This document shows, one piece after another, positions 41,083 to 50,359 of a stretch of 64,000 nt of DNA. Source of the DNA: SAR86 cluster bacterium SAR86B (GTDB lineage Bacteria > Pseudomonadota > Gammaproteobacteria > Magnimaribacterales > D2472); NCBI GenBank assembly GCA_905181955.1, contig CAJJAC010000009.1:124001-188000 (forward strand), in the 5' to 3' direction. The position numbers and the translations under genes are program-made. Below the pieces are notes generated by a model. The model ran no database searches. It was not told where the DNA came from and saw only the letters and a list, made by a program, of their open reading frames with translations. Within the stretch, counting starts at the first letter, position 1. Each line of letters starts with the position of its first letter.

Positions 41083-41856
41083 ATGGAAACAAAATTAGAA
41101 ATAGCAAAAAACTGGCTTCCGCGCTACACAGGAATGCCTCTCGAGAAATTTGGGGACTACATCCTCGTTACCAATTTTAAAAATTATGTAGAGAAATTCT
41201 CTGAGAGATTTTCCGTTGAAATTCATGGTGAAGGTCGCGCTATGCAAGCAGCAACTAATTCAGAAGGTCTAACTATCATTAATTTTGGAATGGGATCTCC
41301 AAATGCTGCAACCATTATGGATCTTTTAGTAGCTGTTAACCCAAAAGGTGTTTTATTTTTAGGTAAATGTGGAGGTTTAAAAGATTCTTCTGAGATAGGC
41401 AATTTTATCCTACCTATAGGAGCCATTAGGGGTGACGGAACTTCAAATGATTACTTTCCACCCGAAGTACCAGCGCTACCATCATTCAAACTTCATAAGT
41501 TTGTTTCAGATATTATTATTGAAAAACAAAGTGACTACAGAACAGGAGTTATTTTTACTACCAACAGAAGAGTCTGGGAGCATGATAAGAAATTTCTTAA
41601 GCGTTTAAAGCAGACTACATCGATTGGAGTAGATATGGAAACCGCAACTATATTTTCTGTTGGTCATTTCAATGAAATAGCTAGAGGAGCCTTATTGTTA
41701 GTATCAGATGTTCCTCTTACTCTAGATGGAGTAAAAACCGAAGAATCAGATAAAGCAGTTACTCAGGAATGGGTAGATCTTCATCTGGAAATAGGCATTA
41801 AAGCTATGACTGAAATTGGGAAAAGTGGAGAATTGATCAAACACTTTAAATACTAA
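41083..41856 (+). CDS. amn: AMP nucleosidase, short form
   Basis: 257 residues from the ATG at 41083, one codon after an in-frame TTG. The nucleoside-phosphorylase fold is visible: HGEGRAMQAAT, INFGMGSPNAA, FLGKCGGLK, and GVDMETATIF. It matches the short AMP nucleosidase known from Bacteroidetes, which splits AMP to adenine and ribose 5-phosphate. The E. coli Amn is about 480 residues with an extra N-terminal domain that is absent here. Its role is purine salvage or adenylate balance. It stands alone between a transporter and a convergent thioredoxin-like gene. Confidence 0.82.
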   Translation: METKLEIAKNWLPRYTGMPLEKFGDYILVTNFKNYVEKFSERFSVEIHGEGRAMQAATNSEGLTIINFGMGSPNAATIMDLLVAVNPKGVLFLGKCGGLKDSSEIGNFILPIGAIRGDGTSNDYFPPEVPALPSFKLHKFVSDIIIEKQSDYRTGVIFTTNRRVWEHDKKFLKRLKQTTSIGVDMETATIFSVGHFNEIARGALLLVSDVPLTLDGVKTEESDKAVTQEWVDLHLEIGIKAMTEIGKSGELIKHFKY

Positions 41857-42350
41857 TTTGTAACAACAAACCTCTGAAAGTAGTCATAAATTTCTTGCTG
41901 CTTTCTATCTCTAGCTGTTGTCCATTCACTGCTTGTTGCTGTATTCAAAATATTCTTTTCAAGGTCTAATATAACTACTCTTGGGACACCTTTCTTAGAC
42001 TCTATATTCAGATGATCCATTAATTCCATATTTTTATCATATCTACCAATATCTATATGCATTACTTGATAATACTGTTGCATAAATTTTTTAATAGTGG
42101 GTATATCTAAAGTGCCATCAAGTATTCTGCAATCAGGGCACCAATTACCACCAAATATAATTACTGGCTGCTTACCTTTTTGAATAGATGTATCAATAAA
42201 GTTATCAAGCTCAGAAGTCTTAACTACTTTTTCGTTATACGGCAAGGGCAGAGGCGTTGTTAAGACATCATCAGGTCCTAGATTTTTAAAGTCTGTATAT
42301 CCATTCATGCTTATAATCAGTATTAATAAATAAGTTAAATATTTATACAT
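41853..42350 (-). CDS. Periplasmic thioredoxin-like protein
   Basis: 165 residues with an N-terminal signal peptide. The thioredoxin fold carries active site WCPDC in FGGNWCPDCRILDGTL, followed by IDIGRYDKN and the cis-Pro element GVPRVVILD. It probably acts as a periplasmic thiol-disulfide oxidoreductase. Its 3' end overlaps amn by 4 bases; it is divergent from the DUF4345-like gene. Confidence 0.8.
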   Translation of the reverse strand: MYKYLTYLLILIISMNGYTDFKNLGPDDVLTTPLPLPYNEKVVKTSELDNFIDTSIQKGKQPVIIFGGNWCPDCRILDGTLDIPTIKKFMQQYYQVMHIDIGRYDKNMELMDHLNIESKKGVPRVVILDLEKNILNTATSSEWTTARDRKQQEIYDYFQRFVVTN

Positions 42351-42410
42351 CTATATTAGAATAATTCATAAGCATGTAATATAGCTTATTGCTTATAAAA
42401 TAGGGAGCTT

Positions 42411-42836
42411 GTGATGATTTGGATTATTAGGTTATTTCTTCTATCAATGACACTTATGTATTTTGGTATTGGTGTATGGGCAATACTATCGCCACTATTT
42501 GCTGCAGTAGATGCAGATTACCCTTCAATAACTGAATATATTGGTCTAAGTATCTCTAGCCAGATTGGCTACTCTGAGATTGCTGGGATATATGGTGGTT
42601 TAAATCTAGGGGTTGGAGTCTTATGTTTTATTGGTATTTTTTCATTAAATTATATGAAAATCTCTCTCCAACTTTTAATGTTTCTTACAGGAAGTATTGC
42701 TGCAGGAAGAATAATATTTGCTGCAATACCCTCAACACCACCTCTGGTTAATACCTTTTTTCTATTTGAAATTTTAACTTTTACTTTTTGCTTAGTTGCT
42801 TTATTGCTCTTTAAGCCGCTAAAGAAGTCCGCTTAG
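42411..42836 (+). CDS. DUF4345-like membrane protein
   Basis: 141 residues, four membrane segments. EIAGIYGGLNLGVGVLCFIG matches the E-x-x-x-x-Y-G-G-L pattern of DUF4345-type proteins. The function is unknown. The start GTG/ATG region has GGGAG just upstream. The last 18 bases overlap the convergent exchanger gene. Confidence 0.6.
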   Translation: MMIWIIRLFLLSMTLMYFGIGVWAILSPLFAAVDADYPSITEYIGLSISSQIGYSEIAGIYGGLNLGVGVLCFIGIFSLNYMKISLQLLMFLTGSIAAGRIIFAAIPSTPPLVNTFFLFEILTFTFCLVALLLFKPLKKSA

Positions 42837-43766
42837 AACTGCAATATAAATAACATAGCCAGTTACAAGAGCAACTCCTATGAATCGATACACATTGGTA
42901 GATATATTTTTATAGTTAAAGCTTAAAGCTATTAGCACAAATACCAGAGTTGTAAAAGACATTACAATCATGTCTCTTGTCATTATAGAGGCATCATAAG
43001 TTTGATCTGAGAATAGACCCAAAATAGGCATTACAACTGCAATATTTAAAACATTTGAACCAATTATATTTCCAAGCACCATTTGATTCTTCTTCTTAAC
43101 TAGAGCGCTTATCGTTACAGCAAGCTCAGGCAAGCTTGTTCCTATAGCTAGAACCGTAAGACCCACTATTAATTTCGGTATTCCCATCAATAAGGCAATT
43201 TTTTCTCCATGAATAACTGCATAATTTGAACCAATAACTAAAGCAATTAATCCAATTGTAAGAAAACTAATAAGACTCAACCAAGCTGAATTATCTACTT
43301 CTATAACCTCATCTTTATTATTGGGTTGTGTTGCCATGACGTAAATAAAATATACAAGAACTAAAAGAAGCAATAAAGAATCAAGCTGACTAATATTTAG
43401 GTCGCTAAGGGCATAAATAGCAATAATGACACTTAAACCAAGGGCTAAAAAAGTTCTCTTTGATGAGGGATTGATAGCAGTCGAATAACCTATACATGAA
43501 ACACCAAAAATTAATGCAACATTAGAAATATTGGATCCAACAATAGCACCAAGTGCAAGCTCTTCATTATTGTTAACAATAGATGATATTCCAACAAATA
43601 TTTCTGGAAAAGAAGTTCCCAAGGCGATAACACTCAATCCGATAATAAAATCACTTATACCCAATTTCCCTGCAATAGAGGAGGCACTATCAATAAATTT
43701 ATTAGCTCCCCATATCAGAAGAGTCAGAGATAAGGTGAGCCACGCAGCACTTGTAAATAAATCCAT
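42819..43766 (-). CDS. Calcium/sodium antiporter, CaxA/YrbG type
   Basis: 315 residues with about ten membrane helices in two inverted alpha repeats. Each repeat contains the ion-binding motif: ALGTSFPEIFVGISS...GSNISN in the first and AIGTSLPELAVTISAL...GSNVLN in the second. It is a K+-independent Na+/Ca2+ exchanger-family inner-membrane protein, probably extruding Ca2+. Single gene. Confidence 0.9.
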   Translation of the reverse strand: MDLFTSAAWLTLSLTLLIWGANKFIDSASSIAGKLGISDFIIGLSVIALGTSFPEIFVGISSIVNNNEELALGAIVGSNISNVALIFGVSCIGYSTAINPSSKRTFLALGLSVIIAIYALSDLNISQLDSLLLLLVLVYFIYVMATQPNNKDEVIEVDNSAWLSLISFLTIGLIALVIGSNYAVIHGEKIALLMGIPKLIVGLTVLAIGTSLPELAVTISALVKKKNQMVLGNIIGSNVLNIAVVMPILGLFSDQTYDASIMTRDMIVMSFTTLVFVLIALSFNYKNISTNVYRFIGVALVTGYVIYIAVLSGLL

Positions 43767-43904
43767 TTTAACATTTTACATTGGATTGTAATATCAAACA
43801 CTTATCTAGATATTTTTCTTTATTTGCTTCAATCAATCGATTTTTTTATTTATATAAAAAGGATATATAATTATTTAAATTTATTATTTCTTAGGAGTTT
43901 TCAA

Positions 43905-44702
43905 ATGAAAATAAATGATCTTTTTGGTATTGAGGGTAAGGTTGCAGTTATATCTGGTGGTTCTAGAGGTATAGGGGAGATGATTGCAGCAGGTTTTCTT
44001 GCTAATGGTGTAAAAGTTTATATAACAGCTAGAAAAGAAAGAGAACTTCATTTAAAAGCTGAAGAACTATCAAGCACTTATGGTGGCGAATGTATTTCAA
44101 TTGCTAGCGACCTTAGTACTGTAGATGGCATAAAAGACTTTGCTAATCAAATTAAAGAAAAAGAAGAGCATATTGATTTTTTAATTAACAATGCTGGTGC
44201 AGCTTGGGCAGAACCTTTTGGAGCTTTTTCTGAAGGCGGTTGGGATAAGGTAATGGATTTAAATGTTAAAAGTATCTTCTTCTTAACTCAAGAGCTAGCT
44301 CCATTATTAAGAATAAATGGAACACCAGATGACCCATCAAGAATTATTAATATTGGATCTATAGATGGAATGAATGTTGCTGCATTTGAAACTTATTCAT
44401 ATGGCGCATCTAAAGCAGCTGTCCATCATTTAACAAGGCATCTTGCTGCAAGATTAATTGACGAAAATATTCTAGTAAATGGAATAGCCCCAGGACCATT
44501 TCCAAGCAATATGCTAGGTGCTGCTGTTGCTCATGACTACAGCGAGATTGCTAAAAGAAACCCTAGAAAAAGAATTGGTACTCCTCAGGATATGGCAGGT
44601 TTAGCAATATTTTTATGCTCAAGAGCCGGCGCGTTTACTGTAGGAGAGACTATTACCTGTGATGGCGGTGTAGTTAAGTTAGGTGGTCATAACTTAGGCT
44701 AG
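43905..44702 (+). CDS. Short-chain dehydrogenase/reductase
   Basis: 265 residues from the ATG at 43905, which has AGGAG 7 bases upstream; the longer reading frame from 43824 has no such site and no conserved extension. The NAD(P) motif is GGSRGIG (residues 18-24), then NNAGAAW, catalytic Ser in NIGSIDG, and Y-x-x-x-K in YSYGASK. C-terminal GETITCDGG is typical of FabG-like oxidoreductases. The substrate is unknown. Confidence 0.88.
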   Translation: MKINDLFGIEGKVAVISGGSRGIGEMIAAGFLANGVKVYITARKERELHLKAEELSSTYGGECISIASDLSTVDGIKDFANQIKEKEEHIDFLINNAGAAWAEPFGAFSEGGWDKVMDLNVKSIFFLTQELAPLLRINGTPDDPSRIINIGSIDGMNVAAFETYSYGASKAAVHHLTRHLAARLIDENILVNGIAPGPFPSNMLGAAVAHDYSEIAKRNPRKRIGTPQDMAGLAIFLCSRAGAFTVGETITCDGGVVKLGGHNLG

Positions 44703-44704
44703 AA

Positions 44705-45610
44705 TTAGATCTTTATAGCATTCTTGTAAGCTTCAATTAAAAGATTACGCATCCAAATATGAGCACCATCCATATCATCACTTGCGTGCCATATTAAAAA
44801 GTATTCCATTGTTGGAAGTTCTGCAGGTATATCAACATACTCAAGCTGATGCCTCATAGCAAAGCTATGTGTGCAGAAGAGAACAATATCAGTATTCCTA
44901 ACAACCTCTGGAGCGATTAAGAAGTGCTGAGCCCTAAGAGCAATATCTCTTTCAAGACCAAGTTTCGCTAACTCTACATCAATAATATGTGGACCCTTTC
45001 TTCTTTGTGAAATATTTAAATGTCTTTGAGAGAGAAGGTCTTCTAATGTGATGTTATCAATTTTAGTTAGAGGATGATTCTTTCGGTGCGCAACAACATA
45101 GTGATCTTCAAAAACTTTATGAGACTTAACTTCATTTGATCTTGGTATAACAGGATCTACAACAAAATCTAATTGGTTGGTAGCAAGAGCATGCACCTGA
45201 TCACGTCTTGCATAATGAAAGCTTCCCACTGATATATTAGGTGCAATTTTATCAATCTCTTCCATTAAGTAGGGTAGGATTCTTCCTTCAGAAACATCAG
45301 CTAAAGATATTTTAAAATTTCTAATACTTGTTGAAGAGTCAAACTCATCAGGCTCATCAACACTTTGCTGCATAAGCATGAGAGCATTTTGAATATCTGC
45401 AATCATATTTTCAGTTTTTTGCGTTGGAATCATTCCTGATCCAGTTCTTAGAAATAATTCATCGTTAAATTTTGCTCTTAATCTTGATAAGGCGTTGCTT
45501 ACTGCTGGCTGTGTAATACCAACCACATCTGCGGCTTTGGTTAGGCTTCCTTGGGTATAAATAGCATTTAATATTACAAATAGATTAAGGTCAAAAGTGC
45601 TTATTTTCAT
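44705..45610 (-). CDS. LysR-family transcriptional regulator
   Basis: 301 residues: an N-terminal winged helix (LNLFVILNAIYTQGSLTKAADVVGITQPAVSNALSRL region, about 6-42) and a periplasmic-binding-like effector domain, NodD/SyrM-like in the DLNLF start. Divergently placed next to the acyl-CoA dehydrogenase gene at 45733, it probably controls that gene and itself. The effector is unknown. Confidence 0.9.
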   Translation of the reverse strand: MKISTFDLNLFVILNAIYTQGSLTKAADVVGITQPAVSNALSRLRAKFNDELFLRTGSGMIPTQKTENMIADIQNALMLMQQSVDEPDEFDSSTSIRNFKISLADVSEGRILPYLMEEIDKIAPNISVGSFHYARRDQVHALATNQLDFVVDPVIPRSNEVKSHKVFEDHYVVAHRKNHPLTKIDNITLEDLLSQRHLNISQRRKGPHIIDVELAKLGLERDIALRAQHFLIAPEVVRNTDIVLFCTHSFAMRHQLEYVDIPAELPTMEYFLIWHASDDMDGAHIWMRNLLIEAYKNAIKI

Positions 45611-45691
45611 AGTTTTTTTAATTCCTAACTAGTATTGAAAGTAATGTGAAGTTATCATTGTATTAACTATAAACAAGACATTCACGAAACT

Positions 45692-45697
45692 TATAAT
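45692..45697 (+). promoter_or_regulatory. Putative -10 of the acyl-CoA dehydrogenase gene
   Basis: A perfect TATAAT lies 36 bases before the ATG and ends on the first base of the neighbouring dyad, but no clear -35 is seen. An activator-dependent promoter would look like this. Confidence 0.35.
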
Positions 45698-45709
45698 ACC
45701 ATATTGGTA
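45697..45709 (+). promoter_or_regulatory. Candidate LysR-type operator (T-N11-A dyad)
   Basis: TACCA-TAT-TGGTA is a perfect 5-bp inverted repeat that fits the T-N11-A consensus of LysR regulators. It lies in the 122-base gap between the lysR gene and its divergent neighbour. Confidence 0.45.
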
Positions 45710-45732
45710 GCAGTTTAGAAGGGAGAGTAAAG

Positions 45733-46983
45733 ATGGAATATGAAATTAGTCAAAAAGCACAAGATCTTATAAATAGAGTTCAAGATTTTATTAATAAGGA
45801 AGTTGCACATAACGAAACTTTATACCATGAGCAATCTAAGGATGCTGATGGCACATGGGTAGTTCCGCCGATAATGGAAGAGATGAAAGTTAAAGCTAGA
45901 GCTGCTGGATTATGGAATATGTTTCTTCCAGAAAGTGAAAATGGCGCTGGATTAACCAATCTTGAATATGCTCACTTAGCAGAAGTTATGGGAGCTCATG
46001 GAATTTCATCAGAAGTATTTAATTGCTCAGCACCTGATACTGGAAATATGGAAGTTCTTGAAAGATATGGTTCAGATGAACATAAAGAGATGTATCTCAA
46101 GCCATTGCTAAATGGTGAAATTCGTTCAGCTTTTGGTATGACTGAGCCAGGTGTAGCATCTTCAGATGCAACAAATATAGCTTCATCAGCTGTATTAGAT
46201 GGGGATGAGTATGTCATCAATGGAGAAAAGTGGTGGACATCGGGTGCTGGCGATCCTAGATGTAAATTTATCATTTTTATGTGTGTAACTAATCCTGAAA
46301 ATCAAAGACATCAAAGACAGTCTCAAATACTTGTTCCAATGGATGCTGAGGGTGTTGAAATTATTAAAATGATGCATGTTTTTGGTTACGACGATGCACC
46401 GCATGGCCATGCTCATATGAAATTTACTAACGTTAGAGTGCCAAAAGAAAATTTATTACTTGGTGAAGGCAGAGGTTTTGAAATTGCTCAAGGTAGATTA
46501 GGACCAGGAAGAATCCATCATTGCATGAGAGCCATTGGATTAGGTGAAAGAGCTTTAGCTATGATGTGTAAACAAAGTTTATCTAGAGTTGCATTTGGGA
46601 AGCCGTTAGCAAGACTGGGTGGAAATATGGATATTATTGCCAATTCAAGGATTGAGCTAGACCAGGCAAGACTATTAACTTTAAGAGCTGCTCGAATGAT
46701 GGATACGGTTGGAAATAAAGTTGCAGCTAGTGAGATAGCTCAAATTAAGGTTGTAGCTCCAAATATCGTATGCGACATAATAGATAGAGCTATTCAAATG
46801 CATGGTGGCGCAGGTGTTTCGCAGGTTTATCCGCTAGCAAGTATGTATGCTCATATGAGAACATTAAGGCTTGCAGACGGTCCTGATGAAGTGCACAGAC
46901 GAGCAGTTGCAAGGCATGAGCTAGGAAAATATACAGTCAACGAGGCTGGTGAAGTTGAGTCTTCTAACATTGCTAGAACTTAA
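45733..46983 (+). CDS. Acyl-CoA dehydrogenase, ACAD10/11 type
   Basis: 416 residues. [16 protein letters not shown] and [17 protein letters not shown] are the FAD/substrate motifs; [29 protein letters not shown] and [11 protein letters not shown] are typical of the ACAD10/11-like and bacterial long-chain branch. It probably starts oxidation of an acyl-CoA, perhaps 4-hydroxyacyl or long-chain. The ATG follows a GGGAG site. It lies next to, and is probably controlled by, the LysR gene. Confidence 0.9.
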   Translation: MEYEISQKAQDLINRVQDFINKEVAHNETLYHEQSKDADGTWVVPPIMEEMKVKARAAGLWNMFLPESENGAGLTNLEYAHLAEVMGAHGISSEVFNCSAPDTGNMEVLERYGSDEHKEMYLKPLLNGEIRSAFGMTEPGVASSDATNIASSAVLDGDEYVINGEKWWTSGAGDPRCKFIIFMCVTNPENQRHQRQSQILVPMDAEGVEIIKMMHVFGYDDAPHGHAHMKFTNVRVPKENLLLGEGRGFEIAQGRLGPGRIHHCMRAIGLGERALAMMCKQSLSRVAFGKPLARLGGNMDIIANSRIELDQARLLTLRAARMMDTVGNKVAASEIAQIKVVAPNIVCDIIDRAIQMHGGAGVSQVYPLASMYAHMRTLRLADGPDEVHRRAVARHELGKYTVNEAGEVESSNIART

Positions 46984-46990
46984 AATTTAG

Positions 46991-48406
46991 GTGCCAGATA
47001 ACAATAATCTGATTTTTTATGACACTGAGACGACTGGAATCCAGCGAGATTTCAGTCAGATTCTTCAGTGCGGGTCTGTTTTAACAGATAAAGCATTTAA
47101 TTCTTTAGGCGAACAAGATATTGGTTGCGCTCCCTTGCCTTGGGTTATTCCTAATCCAAGAGCCATGCTAACTAACAAAAAAACTAATCTCTTTAATTCA
47201 AATGTATCTCATTATGAGATGATTTTAGATTTACAAAGACAATGGAAGCAGTGGACGCTAGATAATCCAGGTATATTTATTTCATATAATGGCCATTCTT
47301 TTGATGAAGAGTTAGTTAGACGACAATTTTTTTGGAATTTACTTGAACCTTATACTACTAATACAAATGGTAATGGTAGATTAGATTTAATGTTAATGAT
47401 GCACAATGTTGTGTGTTTTTTCCCTGAAGCAATCAACATCCCATTATTTGAAGATGGTCCTAAAATTAGCCTTAGGTTGGAAGATATTGCTAGAGCTAAT
47501 AATATTAGTGCTGATAGTGCGCATGATGCAATCGCAGATTGTAATTTAATGATAGATGTAACAAAAAAGATAAATGCAGTTGTCCCAGACGTATTTACAT
47601 CATTTTTAAATATTTCAACCAAGCCTGGTGTTATGAATTTACTCAACACAGATGGATTTTTAGCTTTAGGTGAAGTATTTAGACGCCAAATGTTTAAATA
47701 TCCAGTTGTATTTTGCGGAGGTGATCCATCTAGGCCAAATGAAATTGTTTTCTTTGATTTAAGTTTCGATGATCCTGAGGAAATTTTGGAATTAGAGCTT
47801 TCAGAAATATTTAAACTAATTAATGCTGGCGGAAGGGATGGACCATTAAAGAAATATAAAATAAATAAGACTATTCCTATATGCCATAGTGATCTCCTGA
47901 CTGATAGAAGTGTCTTTGATGTTAATTTTGATGAATTAAATAGAAGAGCTCAATTAGTTAAAAATCATAAAGACTTTCAAACCAAGGTATCTCAAGCCAT
48001 GTCTGACAGAATGATGAGCTTTCCAGAACCAGAGCATATAGAACAAACAATATACTCAGGTGGCTTTCCTTCATATAAAGATAAAGATCTCATGCAAGAA
48101 TTCCATATTACAGATGATGCAGAGCACAGAATTAAAATTGCTAGAAATTTTGAAGACGAAAGAACCCGTATTTTTGCTGAACGTATTATTTGCCAAATGC
48201 ATTTTGAGCAGGCTCCAGATGACTTTAAAAATAGATACAAAGAGTTATTTGATGAACGCATTGCTACAAAGGGTGTATGGGGTCATGTTGAATCTTCAGT
48301 TGAGGAAACTTCAAAATTGCTTGATGAGTCTGATGATCAGGAAACATCTAATATCTTAGAAGATACTTTGGAGCATCTTAAAAAAATGCAAACTTTGGTT
48401 GATTAA
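46991..48406 (+). CDS. sbcB: Exodeoxyribonuclease I
   Basis: 471 residues from a GTG 7 bases after the preceding gene. DEDDh exonuclease motifs: FYDTETTGI (Asp/Glu), SYNGHSFDEELVRRQFF, and SAHDAIADCNLM (His/Asp). The length and the central SH3-like and C-terminal helical domains match ExoI, which digests single-stranded DNA 3' to 5' and works in mismatch repair and recombination. It probably shares a transcript with the acyl-CoA dehydrogenase by read-through only. Confidence 0.93.
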   Translation: MPDNNNLIFYDTETTGIQRDFSQILQCGSVLTDKAFNSLGEQDIGCAPLPWVIPNPRAMLTNKKTNLFNSNVSHYEMILDLQRQWKQWTLDNPGIFISYNGHSFDEELVRRQFFWNLLEPYTTNTNGNGRLDLMLMMHNVVCFFPEAINIPLFEDGPKISLRLEDIARANNISADSAHDAIADCNLMIDVTKKINAVVPDVFTSFLNISTKPGVMNLLNTDGFLALGEVFRRQMFKYPVVFCGGDPSRPNEIVFFDLSFDDPEEILELELSEIFKLINAGGRDGPLKKYKINKTIPICHSDLLTDRSVFDVNFDELNRRAQLVKNHKDFQTKVSQAMSDRMMSFPEPEHIEQTIYSGGFPSYKDKDLMQEFHITDDAEHRIKIARNFEDERTRIFAERIICQMHFEQAPDDFKNRYKELFDERIATKGVWGHVESSVEETSKLLDESDDQETSNILEDTLEHLKKMQTLVD

Positions 48407-48433
48407 TTCTAATATTAACTATTAAATAAAAGA

Positions 48434-49378
48434 ATGAATAATGTCAAAGTATGTTCATCTCTCTTAATAATCATTTTTTTATCAGCATGTGGCGGCGGCG
48501 GTGGCTCGTCTGCATCAATAGCACCTTCACCCGATACTCAAAATCCTTCAGATCTAGCATGCGCAAGCTATCAAACCAATACTAGAAAATGTAGTTTTAC
48601 TCATAACGGAGTCTTTAGAGAATACTACGTATACACACCGTCATCTTATTCGCCATCATCTAATGCACCCTTGTTGTTTGTATTTCATGGTTATGGAGGT
48701 TCGGCAACCAATATATTGTATTACTCAGACTTTAAAAATAGTGCAGATCAAGATGGGTATATCTTAGTTTATCCGCAAGGGTCTTTATTAAATGGAGTAA
48801 CGCATTGGAATGTAGGCGGCTGGACTGTTGGAAGTACTGTTGATGATGTCAGTTTTACTGAAGATATTATAGATATTATGACTAATGAATATTATATTAA
48901 TACAGATCGAATCTATTCTACTGGAATGTCTAATGGTGGCTATATGAGTTTTGGGCTGGCATGCAACTCGAGCAAGTTTGCTGCTATTGCATCTGTTACT
49001 GGATCAATGACTCCTGAAATAGATAATAATTGTGCTCCAGATCATCCTATATCTATCTTGCAAATCCATGGTTTAGCAGATAATACTGTACCTTATGATG
49101 GAGCATCATGGTCGTTGAGTATTCCTGCGGTCATGGAGTATTGGTTGACATCAAACTCATGTGATCCAGAGCCATTGTCTGTAATTGCTGATTTAGAAGA
49201 TGGGAGTTATATACTCTTTGATTCGTATCAAAATTGCTCAAATAATGTTGGTGTTGAGCTTATTCTCCACAGCACTATGGGACATACTTGGCCATCTATA
49301 GATAATCATAGTTTAAGTGCGACTGAACAGATTTGGGCTTTCTTTGCTAAGTACGATATTAATGGAGCAATTAATTAA
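48434..49378 (+). CDS. PHB depolymerase-family esterase lipoprotein
   Basis: 314 residues. The lipobox is LSAC followed by five Gly. The alpha/beta hydrolase has an oxyanion HG motif in FVFHGYGG, nucleophile Ser in GMSNGG, Asp in HGLADNTVPYDG, and His in GHTWP. The family (poly(3-hydroxybutyrate) depolymerase/LpqC/feruloyl esterase) cleaves extracellular polyesters or ester-linked aromatics. It is probably surface anchored. The Gly-rich linker after the lipid Cys resembles that of the giant subtilase, suggesting the same sorting route. Confidence 0.85.
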   Translation: MNNVKVCSSLLIIIFLSACGGGGGSSASIAPSPDTQNPSDLACASYQTNTRKCSFTHNGVFREYYVYTPSSYSPSSNAPLLFVFHGYGGSATNILYYSDFKNSADQDGYILVYPQGSLLNGVTHWNVGGWTVGSTVDDVSFTEDIIDIMTNEYYINTDRIYSTGMSNGGYMSFGLACNSSKFAAIASVTGSMTPEIDNNCAPDHPISILQIHGLADNTVPYDGASWSLSIPAVMEYWLTSNSCDPEPLSVIADLEDGSYILFDSYQNCSNNVGVELILHSTMGHTWPSIDNHSLSATEQIWAFFAKYDINGAIN

Positions 49379-49396
49379 AAATTCCTATTTATTAGA

Positions 49397-49591
49397 CTAG
49401 AAGTGACTAATTTCATTATTAAGCTTTTTAATTCCTTTAGTTACCGTTTCTAAAAAAATTACAGGCATTAAGGCATGAATCAAGCCTGCTATACCAATTA
49501 GTATTAATTTAAAACTTACAAGAGAAACTCTTAAAGCGTGGGGAATATAACCAATTTTTGCTTTACTCAGATGTTTAAAATCTATCCACAT
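49397..49591 (-). CDS. DUF6356-like small membrane protein
   Basis: 64 residues. The pattern matches small DUF6356 proteins: an H-x-x-x-A-x-x-G-Y-x-x-H-A-L-R start, one membrane helix with GLIHALMP, then a T-x-x-x-I-x-x-L-N end. The function is unknown. It sits alone between an esterase gene and tRNA-Val. Confidence 0.65.
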   Translation of the reverse strand: MWIDFKHLSKAKIGYIPHALRVSLVSFKLILIGIAGLIHALMPVIFLETVTKGIKKLNNEISHF

Positions 49592-49677
49592 TCTTAGATT
49601 CTATACTATTCAAAATAATTTAAAAACTCTAAATAAGAAAGGTTAGAAAATGTCTGTATAATGCAAAAACTATTTAT

Positions 49678-49756
49678 AGACCCGTAGCTCAGTTTTGGTT
49701 AGAGCGCCGCATTGACATTGCGGAGGTCGATGGTTCGAGTCCATTCGGGTCTACCA
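49678..49756 (+). tRNA. tRNA-Val (anticodon GAC)
   Basis: A 79-base cloverleaf. The acceptor AGACCCG pairs with CGGGTCT, anticodon stem CCGCA/TGCGG encloses loop TTGACAT (anticodon GAC), the T arm GATGG-TTCGAGT-CCATT is intact, and CCA is encoded. TATAAT at 49657-49662 is a likely -10. It reads GUC and GUU. Confidence 0.95.
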
Positions 49757-49769
49757 ATTTTTTAAAGAT

Positions 49770-50207
49770 CTATAGTTGCGAAATGTAGTCAATTAATCTT
49801 TCTTTATTCATTACAAACATAGCTTTCATACTTTCAGCTTGAGACAAGACTTCATTTAGATTAGTTGGGTTTTCTCCAACTTGAATCACCCCAACCATTG
49901 CCATAACAGAATGAGGAGTGCATTGATAAGCATAAAGACCCTCTATATTAAAAGTAACACTTATATCCTTACTAAGTTCGCTAGTCCATGTTTCTGCTCC
50001 AGCTGGAATCATGCCTGGAAGAGAGGCTGAGTTATGAGCTGCATCAGTTGCAACAAAATTAACTGTATCACCCTTATTAATTTTTAATATAGCTGGCTCA
50101 AAAATCATAACGCCACCAGTACCTTGATTTAACATCTTGACTGTATAGTCAGCAGCGAAAGCATTAAAGTTAATGGAGAGTAATATTAATAGTAGCAATT
50201 TTTTCAT
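49770..50207 (-). CDS. Pseudoazurin-type blue copper protein
   Basis: 145 residues from the ATG at 50207, which begins a clear signal peptide (MKKLLLLILL...AFAADY); an in-frame start further upstream lies inside the preceding small gene. The cupredoxin fold has all four type-1 copper ligands: His in DAAHNSAS, Cys and His in YQCTPH, and Met in VMAMVG. It is a periplasmic electron carrier. No nitrite or nitrous oxide reductase is nearby, so it may feed a terminal oxidase in place of, or beside, cytochrome c. The ATG overlaps the stop of the 51-residue gene. Confidence 0.9.
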   Translation of the reverse strand: MKKLLLLILLSINFNAFAADYTVKMLNQGTGGVMIFEPAILKINKGDTVNFVATDAAHNSASLPGMIPAGAETWTSELSKDISVTFNIEGLYAYQCTPHSVMAMVGVIQVGENPTNLNEVLSQAESMKAMFVMNKERLIDYISQL

Positions 50208-50359
50208 AGTAATAATCCTGTAATAATAATTAAGGTTGTAACGATTGCAAGAAAACAAAACCCTAATAGAATTGCAATCGCAAGAATTCTAAGAGGAGAG
50301 GGGGTAAAGTCAGTTTCAGCGCCACCTAGACCCAAAAGTAATTTAAATAATCTAACCAA
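50204..50359 (-). CDS. Hidden 51-residue single-pass membrane protein
   Basis: A TTG-started frame whose start overlaps the stop of the 60-residue gene and whose TGA overlaps the pseudoazurin ATG (ATGA). It is Arg/Lys-poor except at the N-terminus (VRLFKLLLG), then GGAETDFTPSP, then one membrane helix (about 24-50). I do not recognise the family. The overlapping starts and stops on both sides argue that it is translated in a coupled three-gene operon. Confidence 0.6.
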   Translation of the reverse strand: MVRLFKLLLGLGGAETDFTPSPLRILAIAILLGFCFLAIVTTLIIITGLLL

